Assembly (NCBI GenBank): GCA_050732575.1
Contig: JBOHRF010000101.1
Coordinates: 1-15,577, forward strand
Direction of reading: 5' to 3'
DNA: 15,577 bases
Origin: JBBDWZ01 sp050732575
Lineage (GTDB): Bacteria > Gemmatimonadota > Gemmatimonadetes > Longimicrobiales > RSA9
In this document: positions 6,982-15,556 of the stretch, piece after piece
How positions within the stretch are numbered: position 1 is the stretch's first letter
Layout of the letters: every line of letters starts with the position of its first letter
The notes under the pieces: generated by a model
What the model was told of the DNA's origin: nothing
Database searches by the model: none
What the model saw: only the letters and a program-made list of their open reading frames with translations
Translations under genes and position numbers: made by a program

Positions 6982-8451
6982 GTGACCACACTCTCCGCGC
7001 TCGACCTCGCGCTCATTGGCCTCTACGTGGTGGGGGTCACGGTTTGGGGTACGTGGCTCGGCCGCCGACAGAAGGACTCGAAAGATTACTTCCTGGCCGA
7101 CCGTGCCATGCCCTGGTGGGCCGTCTGCTTCTCCATCATCGCCACGGAAACCAGCGTACTCACCTTCATCAGCGTACCGGCTACGGCCTACACCACCGAT
7201 CTGTGGATGGTGCAGCTAACCGTAGGCTATTTGCTGGGGCGCATTGCCGTGGCTGTGATCCTGTTGCCCGGCTATTTCCGTGGCGAGCTGGCTACCGCGT
7301 ACCAGTTGCTCGAGCGGCGCTTCGGCGTGCTGGCCCGGCGCTTTGCCTCCGCCATCTTTCTGGTCACGCGCACACTTGCCTCCAGCATCCGGTTGTTCGC
7401 CATTGCCATTCCCATCCATCTGATCGCCGGCTTGCCTTACTGGCAGGCCATTGTACTGACTGGCTCTTTCACACTCATCTATACGTACTTTGGCGGCCTG
7501 CGCGCGGTCGTGTACGTCGATGTGCTGCAGATGTTCGTTTATCTGGCCGGTGCCATCGCCGCGCTCATCGTGTTGTTGCAGGTCGTGCCCGGCGGTTGGA
7601 GCGGCATCGTGGCCGCCGCGGAACCGGTGTCCAAGCTCAAAGTGCTGCACTTTACGGGCGGCTTTGCGGACGGCAAATGGATTCTCACTGGATTGGTAGG
7701 CGGCGCCTTTCTTTCCATGGCATCCCACGGTGTGGACCACCTCATCGTGCAGCGTCTCCTCGCCTCACCCAACCTGCGCGAAGCGCGCAAGGCGCTGATT
7801 GGCAGCGGCATTTTCATCATTGCGCAATTCACACTCTTCCTGATCGTGGGCGTGGGCCTGTACGCCTACTATCAGGGCCGTCAATTCAGCCCGGCCGATG
7901 CCGTGTTCCCCACGTTCATTGTAGAGGGTTTGCCCGCTGGCATTGGTGGGCTCGTGATTGCCGGAATATTCTCGGTGGCCATGTCGTCCGAGGCGTCTGC
8001 CATCAACTCGCTGGCATCGGCGCTCACCCTCGATCTCTACGGTCCACTGTCCGGTCGCGCCGCGGATCAAGCACACATGTTCCGCATGGGCAGATATTTC
8101 ACTCTGTTGTTCGGAATCGTGTTGATCATCGGTGCCATCCTGTTCCAATTCGCGCAGCAGGGCACACCCGTGGTCGTAATTGCCCTCAATATTGCCTCCT
8201 TCACGTACGGCGGCTTGCTGGGCGGCTTCCTGTTGGGCGTGATGTCCCGGAAAGCGGACCAGACAGACGCGATTTTCGCGATGAGTACGGCCATCCTGTT
8301 GATGACCATCCTGTGGGGCGCCCAACAATTTGGCGCCATGGAAAAGAGGATCGACGGCCTCTGGTTCTCTCTGATTGGATCCAGTCTGACGGTCGCGGTG
8401 GGTATGTTGAGCGCGCGCCTGCGCGGCTCGCGTGCTACGTCGACCATTTAG
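6982..8451 (+). CDS. Sodium:solute symporter family (SSS) transporter, second of two
   Basis: This is a 489-residue inner-membrane protein, nearer the usual SSS length than the first symporter and clearly different from it in sequence. The family signature is GGLRAVVYVDVLQ at 171-183, and the N-terminal helix is followed by the typical KDYFLADRAMPWW stretch. It resembles the SSS branch found beside amino-sugar and sialic-acid catabolic genes. The start is a GTG at 6982, 13 bases after the nagB-lmbE stop. No good Shine-Dalgarno is visible and the next ATG falls inside conserved sequence, so re-initiation after the upstream gene is likely. Together with the first symporter it gives the operon two import routes, perhaps for different sugars such as GlcNAc and MurNAc; that split is a guess. 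Confidence 0.88.
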   Translation: MTTLSALDLALIGLYVVGVTVWGTWLGRRQKDSKDYFLADRAMPWWAVCFSIIATETSVLTFISVPATAYTTDLWMVQLTVGYLLGRIAVAVILLPGYFRGELATAYQLLERRFGVLARRFASAIFLVTRTLASSIRLFAIAIPIHLIAGLPYWQAIVLTGSFTLIYTYFGGLRAVVYVDVLQMFVYLAGAIAALIVLLQVVPGGWSGIVAAAEPVSKLKVLHFTGGFADGKWILTGLVGGAFLSMASHGVDHLIVQRLLASPNLREARKALIGSGIFIIAQFTLFLIVGVGLYAYYQGRQFSPADAVFPTFIVEGLPAGIGGLVIAGIFSVAMSSEASAINSLASALTLDLYGPLSGRAADQAHMFRMGRYFTLLFGIVLIIGAILFQFAQQGTPVVVIALNIASFTYGGLLGGFLLGVMSRKADQTDAIFAMSTAILLMTILWGAQQFGAMEKRIDGLWFSLIGSSLTVAVGMLSARLRGSRATSTI

Positions 8452-8463
8452 GACCTGGCTTAC

Positions 8464-9375
8464 ATGTCGTACTTCGTTGGTATTGATGGCGGCGGCACGC
8501 AAACCGTAGCCGTGCTCACTGACGCGGCGGGCATGCCCCTGGCCCAGGCAGAAGGACCCAGCGGCCGCATCAACGTGTTGGAACCCGCCGCCGGCGCTGC
8601 CTTGCTGGCCGAGCTGACCCAGGAAGTGGCCCGTCGCGCCGGACTCACCCGTCAGCTCTCCAGCTTGTGTTGTGCACTTTCCGGTGCCGGCCGCCCGGCG
8701 GAACGGGAAGCACTCGAGCTCGCGTTGCTACAGACCGGCGTGGCGCAAACCGTGGTCATCGTGCCCGACGCGGAGGCCGCTCTGCAGGACGCCTTTGGTG
8801 CGGGCCCCGGGTTGCTGCTCATTTCGGGCACAGGCTCGATTGCCTGGGGGCGCGCGGAAAGCGGAGAGCTGGCGCGCTGTGGTGGTTGGGGCTACCTGCT
8901 GGGCGACGAAGGGAGTGGTTATGCCATTGGATTGGCTGCGCTGCGCGCCGCGTTGCGCGCGCATGACGGCCGCGCCGGGGACACGCAGCTGCTGCCGCTC
9001 GTGCTGCAGCATATGGAGATCGAACAGCCGGAAGCACTGATTCGCAGGGCTGCTGAGGCATCACGTGCCGACATTGCAGCTCTGGCGCCCGTGGTCATCG
9101 GAGCGGCTGCCACGGATCCAATGGCAGCCGGCATCGTGGAAAACGCCACGCGCGAATTGGCCCAACACGTGGCCGCGCTGCACGCGCGCCTGGGCCCGTG
9201 GACCGCAACCGTACCCATTGCCTTCAGTGGTGGACTCATCGCGCCCGGACGCCCGCTGCGGACCTTGCTGGAGTCTGCTCTGACTGATTGGACGCTGGAT
9301 ATCGCTCTGCTGGACCGCGCGGTCAACGCCGCACTCGGCGCGGCAACCCTGGCCCGTTTTGCGGTCGCACAATAG
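8464..9375 (+). CDS. BadF/BadG/BcrA/BcrD-type sugar kinase, probable N-acetylglucosamine kinase
   Basis: The 303-residue protein has the full ASKHA ATPase layout: phosphate-1 loop GIDGGGTQT (6-14), Asp102 in VPDAEAAL as the likely catalytic base, phosphate-2 loop ISGTGS (120-125), the family motif GGWGYLLGDEGSG (140-152) and adenosine motif FSGG (254-257). The closest functional classes are GlcNAc kinase (animal NAGK), bacterial glucosamine kinase, and MurK, which phosphorylates both MurNAc and GlcNAc. With NagB in the same operon, making GlcNAc-6-phosphate in the cytoplasm from imported GlcNAc is the best reading. The ATG lies 12 bases after the symporter stop. It is the last gene of the tight cluster, and a 42-base gap separates it from tyrS. 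No key residue is missing. Confidence 0.85.
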   Translation: MSYFVGIDGGGTQTVAVLTDAAGMPLAQAEGPSGRINVLEPAAGAALLAELTQEVARRAGLTRQLSSLCCALSGAGRPAEREALELALLQTGVAQTVVIVPDAEAALQDAFGAGPGLLLISGTGSIAWGRAESGELARCGGWGYLLGDEGSGYAIGLAALRAALRAHDGRAGDTQLLPLVLQHMEIEQPEALIRRAAEASRADIAALAPVVIGAAATDPMAAGIVENATRELAQHVAALHARLGPWTATVPIAFSGGLIAPGRPLRTLLESALTDWTLDIALLDRAVNAALGAATLARFAVAQ

Positions 9376-9417
9376 TCGGTTTGCCCGGTTGGCTGTGCCT
9401 TACGTAGCATTCCCGCC

Positions 9418-10662
9418 ATGAATGAGTTTGCCCCGGTCAACGAGCAGATGGATGTCATTCGTCAGGGAACGGCGGAGATCATCCCGGAACAGGATCTGGA
9501 GCGCAAGCTGGCGCGTAGTCGCGAGTTTCATGAGCCGCTGCGCATCAAGCAGGGCTTCGATCCCACGCGTCCTGACCTGCACATCGGGCATGCCGTGTCC
9601 ATGCGCAAACTGCGCGCATTCCAGGAGCTGGGTCACCAGGTCATCTTCGTGGTCGGTGACTATACCGCGCGCATTGGGGATCCCAGCGGGCGCAGCGAAA
9701 CCCGGCCGCGACTGACGCCCGAAGAGATTGCTGCCCACGCGCAGACCTATGCCGAACAGGTAGGCCACATCCTGGACCTGTCGCGGGTCCGTCTGGAATA
9801 CAACTCGACCTGGCTGGCACCGCTCAACCTGGCCGGTATTCTGGAACTGAGTTCGCACTACACAGTGGCGCGAATGCTCGAGCGTGATGACTTCGCGCTA
9901 CGCTACCAACAGGGTCGCGCCATCTCCGTTTCCGAGTTCCTCTACCCACTCATGCAGGCCTACGATTCAGTGGCGCTGCAGGCCGATGTCGAGTTGGGCG
10001 GCACCGATCAGAAATTCAATTTGCTGGTAGGGCGGACCATCCAGGAACGGTATGGGCAGGAAGCGCAGGTATGCCTGATCATGCCTTTGCTGCGAGGTAC
10101 GGACGGCGCGTCGAAGATGTCCAAGTCGTACGACAATTACATTGGCATCAGCGAGCCCGCCCACGAGCAATATGGCAAGACCATGTCCATTCCCGATGTG
10201 CTGCTCGAGGAATGGTACGAACTGGTCAGCCCGCTACGCGGAGCGCAGTTGGCGACCGCTAAACAGCTAATTCAAAGCGATCCGTACCGCGCCAAGCGTA
10301 ACCTGGCCAGCGCGCTGGTGGCGACGTATCACGGAATAGAAGCCTCTCGGCAGGCGGAACAACACTTCGACCGCGTGTTTCGCCAGCACAGCACGCCCGA
10401 CCATGTGCCGGTCACACGCGTGTCATTAACAAATCCGGTCGTGCGTTTCCATGAACAACAAGGAGTTTGGATCCCGGGATTGCTGGTTGTCACGGGGTTG
10501 GCATCATCGAACGCCGAAGCAGTTCGCCTGATTGAGCAGGGCGCCATCGAAATCAACGACGAGCGCGTCCGCGATCGGCAAGCCTACCTGAGCGTTACAG
10601 GCGAGCCGATTCTACGTAGAGGTAAACGCCACTTCGTGAAGGTTGTGTTCGAGTCTGCATGA
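9418..10662 (+). CDS. tyrS: Tyrosyl-tRNA synthetase
   Basis: The 414-residue class I synthetase charges tRNA-Tyr with tyrosine in the cytoplasm. The nucleotide-binding motif HIGH is at 55-58 and KMSKS at 233-237. Residues 80-92 (GDYTARIGDPSGR) and the tyrosine-pocket stretch around EFLYPLMQAYDS are typical. An S4 RNA-binding domain fills about 345-414. The exact KMSKS places it with the TyrZ/Haemophilus-type enzymes rather than E. coli TyrS, which has KFGKT. The ATG at 9418 is the first one in frame after the kinase. No Shine-Dalgarno is visible before it, and the 42-base gap is too short for a T-box. It may be read through from the kinase operon or have its own weak promoter. Its job is unrelated to the sugar genes. 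Confidence 0.96.
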   Translation: MNEFAPVNEQMDVIRQGTAEIIPEQDLERKLARSREFHEPLRIKQGFDPTRPDLHIGHAVSMRKLRAFQELGHQVIFVVGDYTARIGDPSGRSETRPRLTPEEIAAHAQTYAEQVGHILDLSRVRLEYNSTWLAPLNLAGILELSSHYTVARMLERDDFALRYQQGRAISVSEFLYPLMQAYDSVALQADVELGGTDQKFNLLVGRTIQERYGQEAQVCLIMPLLRGTDGASKMSKSYDNYIGISEPAHEQYGKTMSIPDVLLEEWYELVSPLRGAQLATAKQLIQSDPYRAKRNLASALVATYHGIEASRQAEQHFDRVFRQHSTPDHVPVTRVSLTNPVVRFHEQQGVWIPGLLVVTGLASSNAEAVRLIEQGAIEINDERVRDRQAYLSVTGEPILRRGKRHFVKVVFESA

Positions 10663-10696
10663 CGGTCGTGATGACCGTGTAGCCTGACACTCGAAC
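10647..10696. terminator. Nested dyad over the tyrS stop codon
   Basis: An outer 8-bp inverted repeat, GTTCGAGT (10647-10654) with ACTCGAAC (10689-10696), encloses an inner 6-bp hairpin, ACGGTC (10662-10667) with GACCGT (10673-10678) and a 5-base loop. The left arms overlap the end of tyrS and its stop codon (10660-10662). No T-run follows. This is therefore either a terminator of the U-less kind, an RNA-stabilising 3' structure, or a binding site. It is the only clear candidate for ending tyrS transcription before the receptor genes. Confidence 0.35.
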
Positions 10697-10766
10697 CCGT
10701 CCACCTGCGCGTCCTGTAACATCCGCGCGCAGTGCCTGCCTTCCCTGACCGCACTCCTGGTAGCGT

Positions 10767-10791
10767 CACGTTCAGCCTTTCATCGGGCTGA
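10767..10791 (+). promoter_or_regulatory. Leader hairpin and half-operator upstream of the SusC-like gene
   Basis: CACGTTCAG at 10767-10775 is the exact reverse complement of 3199-3207 in the operator before the symporter operon. Only this half is conserved; the bases before it do not complete the palindrome. Overlapping it is a small hairpin, TCAGCC (10772-10777) and GGCTGA (10786-10791), with an 8-base loop. It lies 34 bases before the GTG start codon. Either could regulate the receptor genes, but a 9-base match could also be chance. Confidence 0.22.
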
Positions 10792-10824
10792 GCGATCCAT
10801 GATTTACAACAAGGGAGAAGCCAC

Positions 10825-13800
10825 GTGATGACTCGAAGACTGAGGGCCGGACTGCTCTTTGTCGGGCTGTTTGGAGCCACGGTTGCATCGGTTGACGCAC
10901 AGCAGTCGACCAGCCGCATTGCGGGAACGGTGACGGATCAGGAGAGCGGCCGGCCGCTGACCGGCGTGCAAGTGTACTTGGACGGCACCACCATTGGCAC
11001 GCTGACCTCGAATGAAGGGCGCTACGTCATCACGAATGTGCGGCCCGGCACGCACACCGTCATGGCCCAGATCATTGGCCACGCGCAGGGTCGGCAGGCG
11101 GGTGTAGTCGTGAGCGCAGGCCAGAACGCGACCGTTGATTTTCAACTGCGTGCGGCCGTGCTATCACTGCAGGAAATCGTGGTCACTGGTGTGACCGACC
11201 CCGTGGCCGGTGTCAAATCGCCGCTGTCCATTGCCAAGGTCACTAAAGAGAACATTGCTACAGTGCCCACCACGGCCTCGGCCATTGCATCGATCCAGGG
11301 CAAGGTGGCGGGTGCCTCGATCATTCGCGGTAGCGGCCTGCCCGGCGAGGGTGTGAATGTGCTGTTGCGCTCGCCCACTTCTATCCAGCAGGGCGATAGC
11401 AATTCGCCCCTGTTCGTGGTGGATGGCGTGATCCTCTCCAACAGCATTGGCCGAACCACCGTGGACCTGGAGTCGCTGGACATCGAATCGGTCGAAGTGG
11501 TGAAGGGCGCCGCGGCCGCTTCACTCTACGGATCCAAAGCGGCTGCCGGTGTCATTGCCATCACCACCTCGCGCGGCAAGAACCTGGCGCTCGATGAAAC
11601 GCGCATCACGGTGCGCAGTGAGTTGGGCACCAGTTCGGCGCCCGATCCGATTCCCCTGTCGCGTGCGCACAATTACCGTCAGAACGCGCGTGGCGAATGG
11701 CTGGACGTGAATGGCAACGTGGTACCGCGCAGTCAGCGCGCGGTCTCGGTCGACAACATGATGGACAAGCCGTACACGCTGGGCATGTTCGACAATGTGG
11801 GCAGCTACTTTCGGCCCGCGCGCTTCATGACCAACGCATTCAATCTCAGCCACAACAGTCGGTCCACCAGTTTCATGACCAGTTTCAACCAGTTCAACGA
11901 CCGGGGCGCCCTGGCCACCAACGACGGCTTTGTGCGACGCGATCTACGGGTGAATCTGGATCATCGGCTGCACGACAAGTTGAGCCTCGCCATCAGTGGA
12001 TACCATAGCCGCACGGCCCAGGACCTGACCATTCAGAACGAGGGAGGAGGCGGCATCTTCTGGGATCTGCTGCTGATGGAGCCGGATGTGGACGTGGGGA
12101 AGAAGGGTGCGGACGGATTGTACCTGCAGCAACCCGACTCGGGCATTGCAGTCGAGAATCCGTTGTGGCGTGAAGGCATTGACGATGAGGACCGTTGGCG
12201 CACGCGCACACTGGGTGCCATTGATCTGCGCTTTTCACCCCTCAGCTGGCTCAGCTTGGCCGGGAATTTCAGCTACGACCGTTCCGATACCAAGTACCGG
12301 TATTATGAGCCCAAGGGCCGGCCCACTTCGATCACGGCGGACGTGCCCAGCGACGGCGAGCTGCAGAAGGATGATGACTTTGCGGATGCCTTGAACGCGT
12401 CGCTCTCGGCCACACTGCTGCGCAACTTCGGCCGTCTGACCACGCGCACCACGTTGCGCGGCTCGCTCGAGAAGGAAGAACGCACTACGGTGGATGCAAC
12501 AGGCGAGGACTTTTATGTGGTGGGCATCCCGGACCTGGGTGTGGCGGCCACCCGTTCGGTCAACTCGAGCTTCACGGACATTCGCGCGCGCGCGTACACA
12601 GTGAATAGCGGGCTGGACTACGACGGCAAGTACATTGTCGATGGTCTCATTCGGCGCGATGGCAGCTCACTGTTCGGTCCGCAGGAGCGCTGGCACACCT
12701 ACTATCGGGCCAGTGCTGCCTGGCGCCTGTCCTCGGAATCGTTCTGGCCGGCCAACAGCAAGATCAACGAGTTCAAGCTGCGTGCGGGCATTGGCACGGC
12801 TGGCAATCGCCCGGGCTTCGAGAGCCAGTACGAGACCTGGGCCGTGAGCTCAACCGGCGCGGTCACCAAGAACACGCTCGGCAATCGTGATCTCAAGCCG
12901 GAAAAGGCCGTGGAGATCGAAGCGGGCGTGGACATGATCGTTGCCAACCGGTACTCACTGGCACTCACCTATGCCCGGCAGACCACGAGCGATCAATTGA
13001 TCCAGTTGCCCCTGCCCGCCGTGGTCGGCTACACGGCACAGTGGGTCAATACCGGCGTGCAGTCAGGTCGTACCTATGAGGCCACCCTCGAGGCGCGCCT
13101 GATCAGCAGGCCGAATCTCAGCTGGAGCATGAACCTGGTCGCCGATCACATGCGCAGCACGATCGATGAGTGGAACCGGTCCTGCTTCATTGATACGCTG
13201 CGCAACATCTGCGCGGGTGCCAGCCTGACCGAGATGTGGGGCGAGCAGCACTGGCGCCGGCTGGGCGACGTGGCCGCCAAACACCCGGGTCGCGAAAACG
13301 AATTCCAGGTCAATGACGACGGGTACGTGGTGTGGGTTGGCCAGGGCAATACCTGGCGCGAAGGTTTGGCCAAGAACCTCTGGGGCACCAGTACGGTCAT
13401 TGATGGTGTGACCTACCCCTGGGGCATCCCGATCGTGCACAAGGATTCCATGGGCTTTCCGGTAACCAGCAAAATTGGCAACAGCCAACCGGACATTTCC
13501 TTTGGCTGGTTGAACAACGTCAACTGGCGCGGCTTTGGGTTGCACACGCAGTTCCATTCCCAGATCGGCGGCAAGGTTTACAACGCAACCAAGCAGCGAC
13601 TGTACCAGCATCAGCGCAGCGGCGACCTGGATCAGACCGGCAAATCGGCCGAGTCCAAGAAGACGCTGGACTACTACCAGAACCTGTACAACGTGATGAA
13701 CCCGACGGCCCACTTCGTCGAGCCGGGCAGCTATCTCAAGCTGCGCGAATTGTCCCTGTCCTATCGCTTCCGGCGCGACGTGCTTCAGAAGCTTGGCATC

Positions 13801-13965
13801 CCGGCGGCGCAGAGCCTGATGCTGGGTGTGATCGCGCGCAATCTATTCACGATCACGAACTACTCGGGCTACGATCCGGAAGTCGGTAGCGTGCTGCAGC
13901 GGCGCGACTACTTCGCTTATCCGAACACTCGTCAATTGACGTTCAACGCCGAGATCACCTTCTAG
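10825..13965 (+). CDS. SusC/RagA-family TonB-dependent outer-membrane receptor
   Basis: The 1046-residue protein starts with a signal peptide (cleavage probably after VDA, residue 25). A carboxypeptidase-regulatory-like beta domain follows at about 30-110, then LQEIVVTG (115-122) and a plug domain at about 130-255. The plug holds the family motifs FVVDGV (near 197) and VEVVKGAAAASLYG (223-236). The rest is the 22-strand barrel, ending in a C-terminal phenylalanine as outer-membrane proteins do. It imports oligosaccharides or other nutrients with TonB energy and pairs with the SusD-like lipoprotein 22 bases downstream. GTG (10825) and ATG (10828) are adjacent; AAGGGAG at 10811-10817 fits either, by 7 or 10 bases. 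A loop with two cysteines (CFIDTLRNIC) may form a disulfide. Substrate is unknown; chito- or peptidoglycan oligosaccharides are a guess from the neighbours. Confidence 0.93.
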   Translation: MMTRRLRAGLLFVGLFGATVASVDAQQSTSRIAGTVTDQESGRPLTGVQVYLDGTTIGTLTSNEGRYVITNVRPGTHTVMAQIIGHAQGRQAGVVVSAGQNATVDFQLRAAVLSLQEIVVTGVTDPVAGVKSPLSIAKVTKENIATVPTTASAIASIQGKVAGASIIRGSGLPGEGVNVLLRSPTSIQQGDSNSPLFVVDGVILSNSIGRTTVDLESLDIESVEVVKGAAAASLYGSKAAAGVIAITTSRGKNLALDETRITVRSELGTSSAPDPIPLSRAHNYRQNARGEWLDVNGNVVPRSQRAVSVDNMMDKPYTLGMFDNVGSYFRPARFMTNAFNLSHNSRSTSFMTSFNQFNDRGALATNDGFVRRDLRVNLDHRLHDKLSLAISGYHSRTAQDLTIQNEGGGGIFWDLLLMEPDVDVGKKGADGLYLQQPDSGIAVENPLWREGIDDEDRWRTRTLGAIDLRFSPLSWLSLAGNFSYDRSDTKYRYYEPKGRPTSITADVPSDGELQKDDDFADALNASLSATLLRNFGRLTTRTTLRGSLEKEERTTVDATGEDFYVVGIPDLGVAATRSVNSSFTDIRARAYTVNSGLDYDGKYIVDGLIRRDGSSLFGPQERWHTYYRASAAWRLSSESFWPANSKINEFKLRAGIGTAGNRPGFESQYETWAVSSTGAVTKNTLGNRDLKPEKAVEIEAGVDMIVANRYSLALTYARQTTSDQLIQLPLPAVVGYTAQWVNTGVQSGRTYEATLEARLISRPNLSWSMNLVADHMRSTIDEWNRSCFIDTLRNICAGASLTEMWGEQHWRRLGDVAAKHPGRENEFQVNDDGYVVWVGQGNTWREGLAKNLWGTSTVIDGVTYPWGIPIVHKDSMGFPVTSKIGNSQPDISFGWLNNVNWRGFGLHTQFHSQIGGKVYNATKQRLYQHQRSGDLDQTGKSAESKKTLDYYQNLYNVMNPTAHFVEPGSYLKLRELSLSYRFRRDVLQKLGIPAAQSLMLGVIARNLFTITNYSGYDPEVGSVLQRRDYFAYPNTRQLTFNAEITF

Positions 13966-13987
13966 GTGGTGGGCTCGAGGAGATTAC

Positions 13988-15550
13988 ATGCGAACCAAAT
14001 ATGGGAGTAGCCTGGTGCTGGTGGCCGTTCTGTTAGCGCTCGCGTGTCAGGATCTGGACGTGGTCAACACGCAGAGTCCCGATCGCGAGCAGGCCCTCAG
14101 CCAGCCCAGTGATGTAGAGACCCTGACGGCCAGCACCTGGCGCGACTTCTGGCTGCGCTGGCAGAACGATGATGATACGTACAACCTGTTCCCCGTGGTT
14201 GCCGATGCGTTCACGGCAACGTATGCCAACCATGGTGCGCTGGAACTGTCATCCGAGCCGCGCGTACCCTTCAACAACAGCCCGCTGGCCACGGACACGC
14301 ACACACCCAACCGGACCAACTGGGAGAGCCTGCACAAGGCGGTCTCCAGCGCGAATGATGCGCTGGGCGCCCTGGCGGGTGGCCTGCGCATCAGGACCGG
14401 CGCGCCCGTGGTCGACAATACCAAGCGCACCTTTGTGTTTGCCAAGATGGCGCAGGCCGTTGCCTATGGACACATCGCCATGTTGTACGATCGCGCCACG
14501 ATCGCCAACGAGTACATGGATCTCAGTGATCCGCGCGGCTTGCAATATTCGCCACACCGAGACGTAATGGACAGCACGTTTGCCTTCATGCGCGTCGCCA
14601 TCGACACGGCGACCAAGTACACGTTCGCGTTGCCTGATACCTGGATCAACGGCACGGCCTTTACTAATCAGGATCTGGTGAAGCAGATGAACTCCTATCT
14701 GGCCCGCTTCATGGTGTACGGTGCCCGCACACCGGAGGATAGAACTGCCTTGGACTGGAGCCGGGTACTGGGCTATCTGGATCGTGGCATAACGGCGGAT
14801 TACAACGTGACGCTCCTGTCCGGCACGCTGACCAGCGGCTTCATGAGCCGACTCCAGCAGAACGGCACCTTCAGCTACTGGGGCGATTACAAGATGCTCG
14901 GACCGGCCGATGTGTCGGGCGCTTACCAGGCCTGGTTGGCCCGGCCCATCCCGCAACGCGATCGCATTCAGATCACCACACCCGATCGCCGCATCACGGG
15001 GCCCACGCCAACCTCGAACGGAAGCTACTTCCGCTACCGGGCAGACAACATCTTCCGTCCCGAGCGCGGCACGTACCACCACTCGCACTACCAGTGGTTC
15101 CGCAATGCCGGCCGCACCAACTCGGGGACGCTGACCCTCATGTCGGTCGATGAAATGAACCTCCTGCGGGCCGAGGCCCTGATCCGACTGAATCGCGCGG
15201 CCGAAGCCGTGCCGCTTATCAATCGCACGCGCACGCGCACACAACGCATTGGAACTACCGACTACGCAGGCCTGCCCGCGGTCACGGCCGCCGGCGTGCC
15301 ACAGGTGGCGGATTGTGTGCCGCGCACGCCCGCCGGGGCATGCGGCAGTTTGATGGACGCCCTCATCCACGAGCGGGCGATCGAGACCTACGCACTCGAT
15401 GCCCTGATCGCATACTTCGATTCACGCGGGTCGGGCCGGCTGCCCGCGGGCACGTTCCTGCACTTGCCCGTGCCCGGCCGTGAGCTGCTTTCTTCCGGCC
15501 TGCCGCTCTACAGCTTTGGCGGTGTGGGTGGACCGGGCGCGGCCAGGTAG
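13988..15550 (+). CDS. SusD/RagB-family outer-membrane lipoprotein
   Basis: The 520-residue product begins with a lipoprotein signal: charged MRTK, a hydrophobic core, and Cys20 after LALA as the likely lipidated residue. The body is the helical TPR-like SusD fold. The family's characteristic C-terminal segment is present, with RGSGRLPAGT and then LPVPGRE (493-499) and LYSFGG, so the gene is complete. SusD-like proteins sit on the cell surface as a lid over the SusC barrel and bind the glycan or nutrient. A strong Shine-Dalgarno, GAGGAGA at 13977-13983, stands 4 bases before the ATG, and the gene lies 22 bases after the receptor. The two are surely co-transcribed. Length is normal for the family. 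The ligand cannot be read from sequence. Confidence 0.93.
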   Translation: MRTKYGSSLVLVAVLLALACQDLDVVNTQSPDREQALSQPSDVETLTASTWRDFWLRWQNDDDTYNLFPVVADAFTATYANHGALELSSEPRVPFNNSPLATDTHTPNRTNWESLHKAVSSANDALGALAGGLRIRTGAPVVDNTKRTFVFAKMAQAVAYGHIAMLYDRATIANEYMDLSDPRGLQYSPHRDVMDSTFAFMRVAIDTATKYTFALPDTWINGTAFTNQDLVKQMNSYLARFMVYGARTPEDRTALDWSRVLGYLDRGITADYNVTLLSGTLTSGFMSRLQQNGTFSYWGDYKMLGPADVSGAYQAWLARPIPQRDRIQITTPDRRITGPTPTSNGSYFRYRADNIFRPERGTYHHSHYQWFRNAGRTNSGTLTLMSVDEMNLLRAEALIRLNRAAEAVPLINRTRTRTQRIGTTDYAGLPAVTAAGVPQVADCVPRTPAGACGSLMDALIHERAIETYALDALIAYFDSRGSGRLPAGTFLHLPVPGRELLSSGLPLYSFGGVGGPGAAR

Positions 15551-15556
15551 GCTGCG

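Noticed and set aside
5946..7016. 356-residue open frame on the - strand across the LmbE domain
   Set aside because: It is fully antisense to a well-supported conserved gene. Long antisense frames are expected in GC-rich coding DNA.
7044..8486. 480-residue open frame on the + strand overlapping the second symporter
   Set aside because: Its translation is rich in Arg, His and Ala with no domain and no membrane segments. The 6982-8451 frame is clearly the symporter.
9376..9417. T-box or strong promoter before tyrS
   Set aside because: The gap is only 42 bases, too short for a T-box. TTGCCC at 9381 has no acceptable -10 at normal spacing.
14249..15370. 373-residue open frame on the - strand within the SusD-like gene
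   Set aside because: It is antisense to a complete SusD protein with lipobox and C-terminal family motif. Its composition is that of a shadow frame.
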